A DNA stretch of 64,000 bases from Proteus mirabilis ATCC 29906 (GCF_000160755.1 NZ_GG668582.1:104514-168513), one strand, 5' to 3'; positions 51,409 through 62,338 are shown, counted from the first letter of the stretch. Translations and numbers: made by a program. Notes: generated by a model not told the origin, from the sequence alone.

Positions 51409-51437
51409 TGCCGACCGCTAAATGAACTCGGTCGGCA
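51409..51437 (-). other. 9-bp stem-loop between galU-type gene and bcsZ
   Basis: TGCCGACCG and CGGTCGGCA form a perfect 9-bp stem around an 11-base loop. No T-run follows leftward, so it is not a typical terminator. It may protect the upstream mRNA or mark a processing site. Confidence 0.55.
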
Positions 51438-51462
51438 TACTACTGATTATTGCAAAATAGCC

Positions 51463-52425
51463 TCAAAAAATTGTCATCACACTGTTATCGACTTCTTTTA
51501 GTGTTGGGCGATTATTGGCCATAGTTTGGGATAATACATCTTTTGCATACAACTCTTGTATCCAAAGAGCGAACTCTTCTTTCAGTTCGCTATTATGTAA
51601 ACCATACTCAACAAAGGCTTTCATATAACCGAGTTTATTACCACAATCATGACATTTACCAACTAAGGTGTAAGCTTCGGCAACCTCTTTTTTCAATAAG
51701 AGATCAATAGCATCCGTTAATTGGATTTCGCCGCCAACCCCCGCAGGCAACCCATCGAGTAACGGCCAGATTTCTGCAGAGAAAACATAGCGCCCCACCA
51801 CAGAAAGATTAGAAGGTGCTTGTTCTGGATTAGGTTTTTCCACAATACGACGAATAGGCGCCCAGTTACCTTGTGGGCAAAAAACACCTTGGCAATCAAC
51901 AATTCCATATTGATGTACTTGAGTGAGAGCGACAGGTTCAACCATAATTTGGCTACGCTCTGTTTTTTGGAAGCGTTTGATCATGGCAGATAAGTTATCA
52001 TGGCAAGGATCACAGTAGTGAGAATTTAATAGCACATCGGGGAGTAATACAATAAAAGGATTATCACCAATGACAGGGTGAGCACAACAAATGGCATGCC
52101 CTAATCCTAATGCTTGCCCTTGGCGAATTTGGATAATTTTTACATTTTCAGGACAAATAGAGCGAACTTCTTTTAATAATTTATTTTTTATTCGTTGCTC
52201 TAACATATTCTCTAATTCAAAGCTGGTATCAAAATGATCAGCAATTGAGTTTTTAGATGAATGTGTCACTAAAATAATTTCTTCAACGCCCGCTTGTGCA
52301 CACTCTTCAACAATATATTGAATTAAAGGACGATCAACTATCGGTAACATTTCTTTTGGAATGGATTTAGTTGCAGGTAACATACGTGTGCCTAATCCAG
52401 CGACAGGAATAACAGCTTTCATCAT
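51463..52425 (-). CDS. galU: UTP-glucose-1-phosphate uridylyltransferase (GalU/GalF type)
   Basis: A 320-residue enzyme that makes UDP-glucose from UTP and glucose 1-phosphate. The nucleotide loop is [20 protein letters not shown], then [14 protein letters not shown], with [45 protein letters not shown] and [16 protein letters not shown] precedes the ATG. Its place inside the cellulose cluster suggests a dedicated supply of the BcsA substrate. The housekeeping galU is probably elsewhere, so this may be a paralogue. Confidence 0.9.
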   Translation of the reverse strand: MMKAVIPVAGLGTRMLPATKSIPKEMLPIVDRPLIQYIVEECAQAGVEEIILVTHSSKNSIADHFDTSFELENMLEQRIKNKLLKEVRSICPENVKIIQIRQGQALGLGHAICCAHPVIGDNPFIVLLPDVLLNSHYCDPCHDNLSAMIKRFQKTERSQIMVEPVALTQVHQYGIVDCQGVFCPQGNWAPIRRIVEKPNPEQAPSNLSVVGRYVFSAEIWPLLDGLPAGVGGEIQLTDAIDLLLKKEVAEAYTLVGKCHDCGNKLGYMKAFVEYGLHNSELKEEFALWIQELYAKDVLSQTMANNRPTLKEVDNSVMTIF

Positions 52426-52598
52426 AATATACTCCTCAAATAATTATTTATATAAAAACAATACATTGTTATTAATTGAAAATAATTTTCTTTTATTTTC
52501 TTTCCTAAAAAACTCTCTATTTAAAATATAAGTATCCCTCTCCAGATAAGGAGATTTTTATTTATTAATAATGACTTTTATTTGAAATATAGTGTTAT

Positions 52599-53504
52599 TT
52601 AATACTCTGAATAAAAACCGTATTTATTTCCTCCTTTCTCTTTTATTGCATAAAGCTGTTTATCTGCTGACTTTAATAGTTCAGATAATGTCTTGCCATC
52701 CTTAGGGTATTCAGCAATACCTAAGCTAATAGAAGGAACAATTGTTTTTTCTTTATTGATTTTTATCGGTTTTTCCATTCCTCGCCATAGCGATTCGATG
52801 ATCTCCAATAACAATAAAGAGCAAGAACGTAATCCAGCAGGGAAAAGTACCGCAAATTCATCGCCACCAAGTCGTCCACAGTAAACCTGCTGGCGTTCTA
52901 AGGCTAATAAACGCTGCGCTATCTCACATAAAACATGATCACCAATAGCATGGCCATATTGATCATTAATCGTTTTGAATTTATCACAATCAATAATCCC
53001 AAGACAAAAAGATGAAGGTGTCGCAATATTTAATCGCTCCTGTTCAATTTTCTCAATAATACTTAGACGGTTAGCCATTCCAGTTAAAGAGTCAATATAG
53101 CTTTTATTTAATAAATCATTTCTTAACTTTACTTTATCCGTGATATCTAAACTTAAAAATGCATAATGAGAAATTAGATTATTTTTATCAAAAATTGGAA
53201 CGATATTAATATCTTCCCATACTTCTTGTTTATTTTTATTTGGGTGTTTTGCCTCTAATCTTATTACCTCTTTATTATCACTAATGTTAGAAAACACATC
53301 TTGATTTTCATCAACTAAATAAAACAAGTTATATCTTTTATTTTTTATACTTTCAAAATTAATATGATTAAATTGGCAGTATTTTTTATTAGCGTAGATA
53401 ATATTACCTTTTATATCTGTTACTATCATCATAAATACATAATTAGTAAATTGCTTTATTAATAAGTCATTAACAATATTATTATTAATTACTAATTCAC
53501 TCAT
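52599..53504 (-). CDS. PAS-GGDEF diguanylate cyclase in the cellulose cluster
   Basis: A 301-residue soluble protein with an N-terminal PAS sensor (about 10-125, with VTDIKGNIIYANKKYCQFN) and a C-terminal GGDEF domain (about 135-300) with an intact active site GRLGGDEFAVLF. It makes c-di-GMP, which would activate BcsA through its PilZ domain. Where the inhibitory I-site RxxD is normal, the sequence reads RQQV, so product inhibition is probably absent. AGGAGG precedes the ATG. It lies 38 bases after bcsD. Confidence 0.9.
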   Translation of the reverse strand: MSELVINNNIVNDLLIKQFTNYVFMMIVTDIKGNIIYANKKYCQFNHINFESIKNKRYNLFYLVDENQDVFSNISDNKEVIRLEAKHPNKNKQEVWEDINIVPIFDKNNLISHYAFLSLDITDKVKLRNDLLNKSYIDSLTGMANRLSIIEKIEQERLNIATPSSFCLGIIDCDKFKTINDQYGHAIGDHVLCEIAQRLLALERQQVYCGRLGGDEFAVLFPAGLRSCSLLLLEIIESLWRGMEKPIKINKEKTIVPSISLGIAEYPKDGKTLSELLKSADKQLYAIKEKGGNKYGFYSEY

Positions 53505-53542
53505 TTTTTCCTCCTATGCTTATCAATAAAGCATAGTTTTTA

Positions 53543-54013
53543 TTATTTATCTGATGAACTATTCGCATAACGAAAAATAAAGGCATCTTTTGCATCTGTA
53601 GCTTGACGGTGCACATGCATTTTATCATTTCCCCCTTGATGAGTAAGCCAGCCTTCATATAGCCCTTCTAATACACTGGCACTCGCTGCACGCCAATTAG
53701 CTTCCTCTTCATTTGCTGAAAAATGTGGCCATGCACAGTGCACTAATAGCAACTCACTCATTGCTGGAGAGATAGTCACAAAGCCCCACTTAAACAGTGT
53801 TAAAACTTGATTGATATGTGATTCTAATGACTGGATATTTTCGCTATCAGGTAATGGGTAACGTTGAGCGATATCTTTCCCGATATCTCTTAATTTATTT
53901 TCGGCCTGCGTAATATCGTTATCACTAACTATTTGAAAAAATAATAGTTGTGTCAGATCTTGCCAACCGCTTTCAAAAGGTAACTGTAATATATCGCTAT
54001 CATGTTGGTTCAT
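53543..54013 (-). CDS. bcsD: cellulose synthase subunit BcsD
   Basis: A 156-residue protein matching the length of Komagataeibacter BcsD (AcsD), a periplasmic octameric ring that helps align glucan chains. Segments such as SGWQDLTQLLFFQIVSD and RAASASVLEGLYEGWLTHQGG fit the family. No signal peptide is visible. It follows bcsC by 15 bases with AAGGAG before the ATG. Presence of bcsD marks this as a type I-like bcs cluster, unlike E. coli. Confidence 0.85.
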   Translation of the reverse strand: MNQHDSDILQLPFESGWQDLTQLLFFQIVSDNDITQAENKLRDIGKDIAQRYPLPDSENIQSLESHINQVLTLFKWGFVTISPAMSELLLVHCAWPHFSANEEEANWRAASASVLEGLYEGWLTHQGGNDKMHVHRQATDAKDAFIFRYANSSSDK

Positions 54014-54028
54014 TACTTATCTCCTTAA

Positions 54029-57000
54029 TTATTTAGATAAAAAGTCTGGGGTGTATTTTAGATATAACCACATATTATCTTCAGCATAATCACCCGATGT
54101 ATCATGAGATAAGCTGAGCCCTAATTCTGACTCTTTATTTAAATAATATTTAGCATCGAGCCCTAAACGATAGGTAATATTGGTTTCATCTTGCTCTTCA
54201 TAACGAGATTTAATACGTGAGTCACTCGTATGACGTTTGTTTAACGCATTTTGCATATAAGCATGGGTTGGAAAATAATCACTCCCCTTTTGCTTGTAAC
54301 TCTGTACCCCTATCGCACCATTTAGCGATACCTCTCCTTTTTCAAAACGACGGGTATAAGCAACAGGCAAAGAGACAGCGACATAATCTTGTGGGCTGAA
54401 GTACCCCCCATGCCCTAATGAGAAGTAATTTTGGTTGTTTTTAAAGTTCATATAGTCCACATGAACACCTGCTTTGACTTCTTGTTGCTCATCTTTGTAG
54501 AAGTTTGCATAAGAGCCAAGCCAAACTTTTACCTCTTCATTACTTTCAACACTTTTCCCTTGGTAGTTATAGTATCCCCCACCAATATAAGCACCGACTT
54601 TGCCATCATCCCATGCATATTGCGCTTTAGCACCATTACGCGTGACCTGTCCCCAGGTTTCTCCCGTTATAGGATCGGTACGTCCCATATAGGAAAGTAA
54701 GCTATCTTTAATCGCTCTACGCTCTGCGGTTAATGTTAACTGTCCATTTTGGCCAATTTTTGGTGAGTAAGTCAGTCCACCAACAATAGTGGAACTATCT
54801 TTATTCAAAGGTGTTGTTCCAACATCAAAACGTGTATTGTGATCAGATAAAATCAATCCTAATTCAACACCTGAAGCCCGCTGGCTTCCCGCATCATCTG
54901 CGTTTATTTTGTTCTTTTCATCATGATTATCACTGTTTTTCGCAAAACGTTCAGCATGCTGCAATTGCCCCGAGCCAAAGCGATTAGCGCGCTCTCCAGA
55001 AGCCGTACCGCTGGTGATTGAAACGGGATTAATATTAAATTGCCAGCGCCAATCTTCACCAGGAACACTTGAGATAGCAATCGGTGCCGATATTTCAGTC
55101 AAATTTGATAATCCCTTATCACCATTACGATGACGAATAGCAATACCACCTTGTACCCAAGGAGATATCTGCTGCTCTAATTGACGAATGGAGCGTTGAA
55201 CAGCAACCATCTGTTTATCTTCATTTATAGAGCCAGTCATCACACTATTTTCACTCTCTAGTGCCATTAACTGCCCTGCTGCGGTATTCACCGTACCTGT
55301 TGTGTTATTTGTCGTTTGCCATTGTGCGCTACGCAATAACGCCAATGCCTGACGATTTTCACCGTTTAATTGCGCTACTTGTGCTGCTTGTAATAGATAA
55401 GCAGGTTGTGAAGATGTCGGTATTTGTTGTAACAGTGTTTTGGCTTTACGACCGTCTTTTTGCGCCAGAGCAACTTCAATTTGTGCTTGAAGTAATTTGC
55501 TATCTCTCCCTTGCTGTTTTTCAAGGTAAGAGAGAATTTTATTTGACTGCTCTGGCATAGATTGCGCTAAATACACACGACTTAATGCCATTAATAAGTC
55601 TGGATCATCAGGACTTACCTTTAATGAGGTGACGAGAGTTTGATAAGCGGCTTTGATTTCACCTTTTTCCCGTAAACTATCCGCTTGCGCAACATTTGTC
55701 AGTATAGCTAAACGTTGTTTCTCGGCTGCTGGCGTTTGTTGCTGTAATGCTGGATCATTAATCAAGCTCGAGGCTTGTGCATAACGTCCTAACGCATTAA
55801 ACACATTGATATGCCCTGCATAATTTCCCACGGAGCCTTTAGTCCCTTTAGCCAGATCATTTTCAATCAATTGCAGTGCTTCATCTTGTGCACCACTATT
55901 TACCAGTTTTTCAGCTAATTCCCCTACATCATTTGGATAATCAGCCACTTGGTTGATTAAAGGACGTAGCGTATTGCGCATCGCAACGAGATTGCCCGTT
56001 TTATAGTAACGCTCAGCTTGTGTCAGTTGACGATAAAAACGCGCTCTCTCTAATAACGCTTTTTCCGCCTCATTTTGTTGAGGTTGACTGTTCAGTAGGG
56101 TAAAAACTTTATCCCACTGTTTTTGTTCAACATAAAAGAGCGCCGCAATATAATTGGCATCACGTGTTTGACGACGTTCAAGTTGTAAAATGAGCTGATC
56201 CGCTTGCGTTTTATCACCTTCGGCTATCATTAAACGGGCTAAATCAAGGTATACCCAATTATTTTGCGGGTTTTTACGTTGTGCCTGAGTTAATAATTGT
56301 CTTGCCTGAGTGCGATGACCATTTTCTAACGCCTTTTGCGCATCACGACGTAATCTTTCTGATGGATCAGTATTTGCCGTTAATTTTTGTCGTAAAGATG
56401 CGGGTTGTTTTGCTACTAATTGCTCAGCTTGGCTGTTTTTTCCTTGTTGAATAAGCAAGTAGTAATATGCGGAAATAACTTTTTCATTTTGACTATGCTG
56501 TTGATATAGTTCAGATAATAGCTGATAAGCAGCAGGTAAATTACCTTGTTTGCGCAATAAATCCGCTTGCAATAAATGTGCTGATAATCCTTTTTCACCC
56601 GATGAGTGAGTTAAAGGTAATAATTTATCCAGTGCTTGCTGAGTATTACCTTGCTTAGCTTGTCGTTGCACTTCTCGTAATTGAGAATAAAAACCCGCAT
56701 CCTCTGCTTGTTGTTTCCATTTTTGCCCTTGTTCCCCCCCTGACTGAGAGGCTTGGTTTAATAACTTTTGTCCGGTTGCCAAATCACCTGAACGTAGAGC
56801 CACATAACCTAATCCTGCTAACGCTTGAGCATCTTGACTATCGACCGTTAATGCTTGTTTAAAGTAAGTTGTTGCTTGCTTTAGGTTGCCTGTGTTTAGC
56901 GCTTCATAACCTGCTTGTCGGGCATTACCTTGTATTGCTCCTTGGTAATGCTGTGCAATAGCTTTATCGTGAGGATTAGTTTGTAGATAAGATTGATACA

Positions 57001-57715
57001 GCCCTTCATCATCAGGACGTACATTAAGCCATAGTAAGGCTTGTCTTAATCCATTTTTCGCCGTTTCATCACCAGAAATCTTACTTAAAATAGCAATCCC
57101 TTCACGGCGAGTTTCTTCGTTATAAGTTAATGTTAATCCTAATGCTTTTTGTGTTTCTTTATTATCTGGCATCCGCTGAGCACGTTGTTTTAACCCAGCA
57201 ATCGCTTGTGGCAACATTGCCGGTATTCCAGCCATAGTTTGATAATATTCAAGTGATAGCGAATCAGGTGGTTCATGTGTGACAAATAAGCGCTGATAGG
57301 CTTTTATTGCCTCTTCATGTTGCCCTTTTTGGGCTAATTCTCTCGCGTAACCCAATTGCTGTTCACTAAATTGAGATGAGCGAATATTTTTTAATCCCGC
57401 AATACGCGGATCTTGAGGTGCAATCCGTGCCAGTTTTTCACGCCAATAGCTGGCTTGTTTTTCATTTCCTTGTTGCGCAGTAAAAAAAGCCATTAAATAC
57501 AGCGCATCTTGATTATTATTTTCCATGATCAGCACTTTTTGTAGCGCTTCAATGGCTCGTTCATCATGCGCTTTTCCATGCCAGTAATTTGCTTGCTCTA
57601 TTAACGAGCTGACAATATTCGCATCTGTTGCATTAGCAAGCGTGGAATGGGTAACGCCTAATAAGCAACTGGCATAAATCACTTTAACAATCATATTAAG
57701 TGTCTGTTTTTTCAT
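54029..57715 (-). CDS. bcsC: cellulose synthase outer-membrane export protein BcsC
   Basis: A protein of about 1,228 residues: signal peptide, a long periplasmic superhelix of TPR repeats (about 35-800, for example ATYFKQALTVDSQDAQALAG), and a C-terminal outer-membrane beta-barrel of about 350 residues. The barrel exports the glucan through the outer membrane. The open frame extends to 57757, overlapping bcsB, but the ATG at 57715 (MKKQTLNMIVK) follows GGGGGA and starts a proper signal sequence, so it is chosen. Confidence 0.94.
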   Translation of the reverse strand: MKKQTLNMIVKVIYASCLLGVTHSTLANATDANIVSSLIEQANYWHGKAHDERAIEALQKVLIMENNNQDALYLMAFFTAQQGNEKQASYWREKLARIAPQDPRIAGLKNIRSSQFSEQQLGYARELAQKGQHEEAIKAYQRLFVTHEPPDSLSLEYYQTMAGIPAMLPQAIAGLKQRAQRMPDNKETQKALGLTLTYNEETRREGIAILSKISGDETAKNGLRQALLWLNVRPDDEGLYQSYLQTNPHDKAIAQHYQGAIQGNARQAGYEALNTGNLKQATTYFKQALTVDSQDAQALAGLGYVALRSGDLATGQKLLNQASQSGGEQGQKWKQQAEDAGFYSQLREVQRQAKQGNTQQALDKLLPLTHSSGEKGLSAHLLQADLLRKQGNLPAAYQLLSELYQQHSQNEKVISAYYYLLIQQGKNSQAEQLVAKQPASLRQKLTANTDPSERLRRDAQKALENGHRTQARQLLTQAQRKNPQNNWVYLDLARLMIAEGDKTQADQLILQLERRQTRDANYIAALFYVEQKQWDKVFTLLNSQPQQNEAEKALLERARFYRQLTQAERYYKTGNLVAMRNTLRPLINQVADYPNDVGELAEKLVNSGAQDEALQLIENDLAKGTKGSVGNYAGHINVFNALGRYAQASSLINDPALQQQTPAAEKQRLAILTNVAQADSLREKGEIKAAYQTLVTSLKVSPDDPDLLMALSRVYLAQSMPEQSNKILSYLEKQQGRDSKLLQAQIEVALAQKDGRKAKTLLQQIPTSSQPAYLLQAAQVAQLNGENRQALALLRSAQWQTTNNTTGTVNTAAGQLMALESENSVMTGSINEDKQMVAVQRSIRQLEQQISPWVQGGIAIRHRNGDKGLSNLTEISAPIAISSVPGEDWRWQFNINPVSITSGTASGERANRFGSGQLQHAERFAKNSDNHDEKNKINADDAGSQRASGVELGLILSDHNTRFDVGTTPLNKDSSTIVGGLTYSPKIGQNGQLTLTAERRAIKDSLLSYMGRTDPITGETWGQVTRNGAKAQYAWDDGKVGAYIGGGYYNYQGKSVESNEEVKVWLGSYANFYKDEQQEVKAGVHVDYMNFKNNQNYFSLGHGGYFSPQDYVAVSLPVAYTRRFEKGEVSLNGAIGVQSYKQKGSDYFPTHAYMQNALNKRHTSDSRIKSRYEEQDETNITYRLGLDAKYYLNKESELGLSLSHDTSGDYAEDNMWLYLKYTPDFLSK

Positions 57716-57725
57716 TTTATTCCCC

Positions 57726-60074
57726 CTATTTATCAACATGACGCTTTGATATTTCACTCAGGCGACGCGTTGAGCGGCGTTGTAACCAGCAATAAACCAC
57801 GCTCCCTGTTAGCGCACAAAAACCGACTGCCAACATGCCAAGCAAATAGACATGTCTGGTGCAATACCAAAGAAATTGCTGTAATAGAGGCAGGTCTCCC
57901 TGTGAAAAATGTTCTCCTAAATGGAAGCTCATCACCGTATCTTGACCACTAATTAAAGTCAGATCCCCTTTAATAGCGGCATTAACATTTGCATGGTTCA
58001 AATCACCAATGATGTTTTTAATTGAGTCATTACCTTTTGCAGTCACTAAAACAACCACACGATCTTTAGCCCAAGGAGAGATAAAACTCATCATTCCCCG
58101 CCAATCATTTAACGGAGCAAGATAATTTGCCGCATCACTACTTGGTGATAATGGATCACCGGCTAACCAACTTTTAGCTTTATCTATCAATGAGGGAGAT
58201 TGGATCTCAAGTTGGTTATTTATAAAAGAGAAGGTTTTTTGTGAAAAAGCACTTGGCAAAAAGCCGTTACTACCTAACTCTCCAATCGCCAAGATATCTT
58301 TTTGTGCTAACTGATTTTTTTCTAAGTCTTGCGCACCAAGAAAAACAGAAATATAAGAAACAGGTGTACCGGTTGAATAGCCCGATCTCGCCATTAAATT
58401 AACTAACGTATATAGCTCTTCAGTTGTGGGATTTTCTGGCAATAATAATGTGGTTTGAGAAAAATCTGCCCGGCGACTAAATGGGAACGATGCACCTGAA
58501 AAATAGGCTAAATTAGGCATTCTGGAATAGTGCCACGTATTTTTAAATTGTAAGGTTGATTGCGGATCAATACGACTAATCAATCCTTGGCCATCCGTTA
58601 AAATACAGGGGGCATCATCATACTCATGTAAATCAAAATAGAATTCTAATTGATTTTGACTGTAGATTTGTCGTGGATCTAAATAAAGCGTACTACTTTG
58701 CTGTGCACTCTCCATCCCTAACCACTGTCTTAATATTCCTAATGGCTCTGAACGAGAAGGATATAACGCACCAATAAATTGATGGTTTAAAGAGGCAATT
58801 AACGAAGAGCGACGGCTATTTATTTTATCTGAATGAGGAAAAACATATTGCAGATCTAAAGGTAGCGCATCTCCATCCCACCAAAAGAGATCGGGTGAGA
58901 CACGAAACGAAAATTGATTAGGAGCATGATTTATTCCTTGGCGAGTAAAATCATCACGACCATGAGCTATCTCCCCCAATGTTACGGGATGATTGGTATT
59001 TAACCAACGTGGGGCATCATAATCCTGACGTACCGGAATATGTTGAGCAGCAACCGTTAATTGGTCATTTGGTGGTAATTTGCCACTATTTAATGCCCAT
59101 GCAGCTTGACGTAATGTTTTTTCATCATCACCGCTAATCAGTAATAATTTAAATACGGGATCAACGGGGTTATCGACTATCGTGAGCTGCCCATTTTTTC
59201 CTGATGGTAAGGTAATACCTGCAATAGTCTGTCCGGCATAACCAATTAAAACACCATCGCTATCAGGTAGTTGATTCATTAATACAGGTAAATCTATTTG
59301 TTTAATATCATGACTAAAACTACCAAACCAAGAAGCAGCAATAGCGGCAGCTGTTACCTGCCCATTATCTGGTTTATCGGCTAAAACAATAGGTAACGAG
59401 GTCGCTGTCATTCTATCAGGATCAAAGAACGGTAGGGGCAGTCGTTCCAAGCTATACCCGCCATTAATCCAACGACCTCGATAATTTAATGATGAATCGG
59501 GCGAAATCACCAAACTTAACTCATCAGCTAAAGGAGGCATACACTGCTTTTCATCTAAAGCATCGCGACTGGCAAGGCGAAAACTCAAGTTGTTTATATT
59601 GGTCAACATCATTTCAGGGATCTCTAACATATACTCATGTTCTTGCTCACCTTCTTCTAAAGGCAAAAATCCCATAGGTTGACCATTTAGCATCAAATGT
59701 AACGTTTGATCGGCTTGCACTAATCCCGATGAAGCTTTCACTTTCATGGTGAGTGTCGCACTATCGATAAACAGATCATTTGCCATACGAAATGTCACGC
59801 CGGATAATAACCGTCGACCGGATAATACTATTGGTGATGGACTCCCCATTTGAGCTAATGTTAACTGCTCTTCAATATTACGCGCCTCGGAGAGTGCAAC
59901 ATTATCAAATAGTTGCGTACTTACTGTGGGTTGTAGTGGCGGATGAGTATAAGATGTTGGCTCTGGTAATACTTCACCATCTAGCTCTAGCATTCCTGTT
60001 GTCGCATAGCAAAAATGAATACTCGCCATGGCAATAACCGTCAGACTTAGTATTGATGTCAGTTTCTTTTTCAT
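57726..60074 (-). CDS. bcsB: cyclic di-GMP-binding periplasmic cellulose synthase subunit BcsB
   Basis: BcsB is the periplasmic, membrane-anchored partner of BcsA that guides the emerging glucan. The 782-residue protein has a signal peptide (to about residue 25), alternating carbohydrate-binding and flavodoxin-like domains (FRMANDLFIDSATLTMKVKA, RLASRDALDEKQCMPP, LALVIS-like strands) and a single C-terminal membrane anchor (HVYLLGMLAVGFCALTGSVVY). It follows bcsA after two bases. Confidence 0.94.
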   Translation of the reverse strand: MKKKLTSILSLTVIAMASIHFCYATTGMLELDGEVLPEPTSYTHPPLQPTVSTQLFDNVALSEARNIEEQLTLAQMGSPSPIVLSGRRLLSGVTFRMANDLFIDSATLTMKVKASSGLVQADQTLHLMLNGQPMGFLPLEEGEQEHEYMLEIPEMMLTNINNLSFRLASRDALDEKQCMPPLADELSLVISPDSSLNYRGRWINGGYSLERLPLPFFDPDRMTATSLPIVLADKPDNGQVTAAAIAASWFGSFSHDIKQIDLPVLMNQLPDSDGVLIGYAGQTIAGITLPSGKNGQLTIVDNPVDPVFKLLLISGDDEKTLRQAAWALNSGKLPPNDQLTVAAQHIPVRQDYDAPRWLNTNHPVTLGEIAHGRDDFTRQGINHAPNQFSFRVSPDLFWWDGDALPLDLQYVFPHSDKINSRRSSLIASLNHQFIGALYPSRSEPLGILRQWLGMESAQQSSTLYLDPRQIYSQNQLEFYFDLHEYDDAPCILTDGQGLISRIDPQSTLQFKNTWHYSRMPNLAYFSGASFPFSRRADFSQTTLLLPENPTTEELYTLVNLMARSGYSTGTPVSYISVFLGAQDLEKNQLAQKDILAIGELGSNGFLPSAFSQKTFSFINNQLEIQSPSLIDKAKSWLAGDPLSPSSDAANYLAPLNDWRGMMSFISPWAKDRVVVLVTAKGNDSIKNIIGDLNHANVNAAIKGDLTLISGQDTVMSFHLGEHFSQGDLPLLQQFLWYCTRHVYLLGMLAVGFCALTGSVVYCWLQRRSTRRLSEISKRHVDK

Positions 60075-60076
60075 AC

Positions 60077-62242
60077 CTAGTCATCCCCATTAATAGATTG
60101 CACAGAGAGAGAGGTTTTTGCTCTTTTTACCGGTGCTTTTACTTTTTGACGACGACCAAAGAACAACTCAAAAATACAGCCAGTGATAGCACCTAACTCT
60201 TTTAATGGTTTGTCTTGATATTGTGTTTGATGAACCCAAGCATCTGCACGACCAAAGATCACCCGTACTAACTTACGGCGTAGATTTAAATCCATTGGTA
60301 AAAAAGCGAGACGTAACTGGCTATTTTCTAAACTGACCATTTCCACAGGAAGCGTAACAACATCACGTTGCACCATTAACGTAATGCTATTAACGGTACG
60401 CTGGCGTAATTCAGCTATTTTATTAATCGCAATACGCACTCCCCCCATCGAAATATCTTCGGTGGTAGTTTGTAATTCAGCGCCATCATCAAAATGTAAA
60501 GTGATAGGAAGTGATGCCTTAATGCGGGTATTTTTACGAATTTGGCGTGTTTCTTTACCTACTGCGATCGATGCCAACACAATAAATAAACTATAAGTTG
60601 CCCAAACCAAATTCAATACAATGACTAAAGGGTCGATGCCTTGAAAATCATTTAATAAATAACGAATGATGACCCATGAAATACCCATAACTAGAAGCAG
60701 TGCAGTAATAATCAAAGGGCGTACCGTTAGATAATCCATATAGCTTTTATCAAGCAAATCGCCTTTATCAGTGACATTAAATTTACCTAATTTAGGTGAG
60801 ACTAAACTGAGCAATGTAGGCAGTACTAAACTAAATGCCATCACTGTTTCATAGATTTCTCCCCAGAAAGAATAGCGATATTTACCAATATTTCGTGAGT
60901 TTACATACACCGACATAATTAAATGTGGTAATGCAAAGGCAAAAATCATACTGGCAGAAGAGGCGATAATATTGAGGTTGAATAACATAAACAGTAAAGG
61001 TGCGGTTAAAAAGATAATCCGAGGCAACCCATACTGAAAATGCATCATCGCATTGAGATAACATAACCGCTGAGGAAACGTTAAGCCGCGGCCTAACATA
61101 GGGTTATCAACACGAAAGATTTGTGTCATTCCTCTAGCCCAACGAATACGTTGATTAACATGTAATGCTAAACGCTCTGTTGCTAGACCTGCAGCTAAAG
61201 GAATATCAATAAATGCCGAATTCCAACCTAAACGTTGTAATTTTAATGCCGTATGGGCATCTTCTGTGACTGTCTCAACCGCAATACCACCAATTTCTTC
61301 TAGGGCGCTACGACGCATTACCGCACATGAACCACAGAAGAAGGTTGCATTCCAATTATCATTACCTCGTTGAACAGGGCCATAAAAAAGTGCACCTTCG
61401 TGAGGGCCGTTTTTGGCGGCACTTAAATTACGTTCAAAAGGATCGGGTGAATAGAAATAGTGTGGTGTTTGCACCAAAGCTAATTTTGGATCTTCAAGGA
61501 AATAACCCACCGTTGCCTGTAAAAATATACGGGTAGAGATATGGTCACAATCAAAGACGCAAATAAGCTCACCATCAGTTAATGCCATTGCGTGATTTAG
61601 ATTACCTGCCTTAGCGTGATCGTGCTCTTCACGCTCAATATAAGTCACACCAACATCATTGGCGAATTGCTTAAACTCTTCACGGCTACCATCATCCAAA
61701 AGATAAACTTTCATTTTATCTTTTGGATAATCAATACCTTGTGCAGCTAAAACCGTATCACGTACCACATCTAAACTTTCGTTATATGTGGGTACATAAA
61801 TATCCACTGTTGGCCATAACGAGATATCTTTTGGTAATGGCGCTATTTTTCTATTTAATGGCCAAGCTGTTTGGAAATAACCTAAAACTAAAATAATCCA
61901 AGAGTAGATCTCAGCCAAAAATAATCCTGTACCCAATATCCCTTCAATAGAGGTATTAAAATTAAGTGTGTGGGTTGCTCGCCAATACAGATAACGTGTA
62001 GACATTAACAATGATAAAAAAATCATTGTTAATAATCGTTTTTTTGATTTTTTAGAGCCAATAATAAATAACAGCAGAATATTAATTATTCCAAATATAT
62101 ATTGTTGTTTAGCACTCATTGGCATAACAATAAGCGAAAACATTGTTATTAATAAAAAAGCTGTTATTAATAGTTTAAATAATTTATTCATAACCCCATA
62201 CCTTGCCATTGCTATTATTTTCTTTTTTAAGAAAAAATTCAT
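60077..62242 (-). CDS. bcsA: cellulose synthase catalytic subunit BcsA (UDP-forming)
   Basis: BcsA is the processive family 2 glycosyltransferase that makes beta-1,4-glucan and extrudes it. Visible motifs are LLDDGSREEF, VFDCDH (the DxD), FFCGSC, TVTEDAH (the TED) and QRIRWARGMTQIF (the QxxRW). A C-terminal PilZ domain follows, with RKNTR and DISMGGVRI for c-di-GMP. About eight membrane helices surround the core. The frame is open to a TTG at 62290; the ATG ending at 62242 is my choice, and ATGs ending at 62209 or 62191 are also possible. Confidence 0.95.
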   Translation of the reverse strand: MNFFLKKKIIAMARYGVMNKLFKLLITAFLLITMFSLIVMPMSAKQQYIFGIINILLLFIIGSKKSKKRLLTMIFLSLLMSTRYLYWRATHTLNFNTSIEGILGTGLFLAEIYSWIILVLGYFQTAWPLNRKIAPLPKDISLWPTVDIYVPTYNESLDVVRDTVLAAQGIDYPKDKMKVYLLDDGSREEFKQFANDVGVTYIEREEHDHAKAGNLNHAMALTDGELICVFDCDHISTRIFLQATVGYFLEDPKLALVQTPHYFYSPDPFERNLSAAKNGPHEGALFYGPVQRGNDNWNATFFCGSCAVMRRSALEEIGGIAVETVTEDAHTALKLQRLGWNSAFIDIPLAAGLATERLALHVNQRIRWARGMTQIFRVDNPMLGRGLTFPQRLCYLNAMMHFQYGLPRIIFLTAPLLFMLFNLNIIASSASMIFAFALPHLIMSVYVNSRNIGKYRYSFWGEIYETVMAFSLVLPTLLSLVSPKLGKFNVTDKGDLLDKSYMDYLTVRPLIITALLLVMGISWVIIRYLLNDFQGIDPLVIVLNLVWATYSLFIVLASIAVGKETRQIRKNTRIKASLPITLHFDDGAELQTTTEDISMGGVRIAINKIAELRQRTVNSITLMVQRDVVTLPVEMVSLENSQLRLAFLPMDLNLRRKLVRVIFGRADAWVHQTQYQDKPLKELGAITGCIFELFFGRRQKVKAPVKRAKTSLSVQSINGDD

Positions 62243-62338
62243 TCTTGGTACGATAGACCAATAAATTCTTTTAAAAAAAGAAAATACCAATAGCTATAAA
62301 TTGACATAAGTCAATATTATTTATATTTAAGAGCTTGT

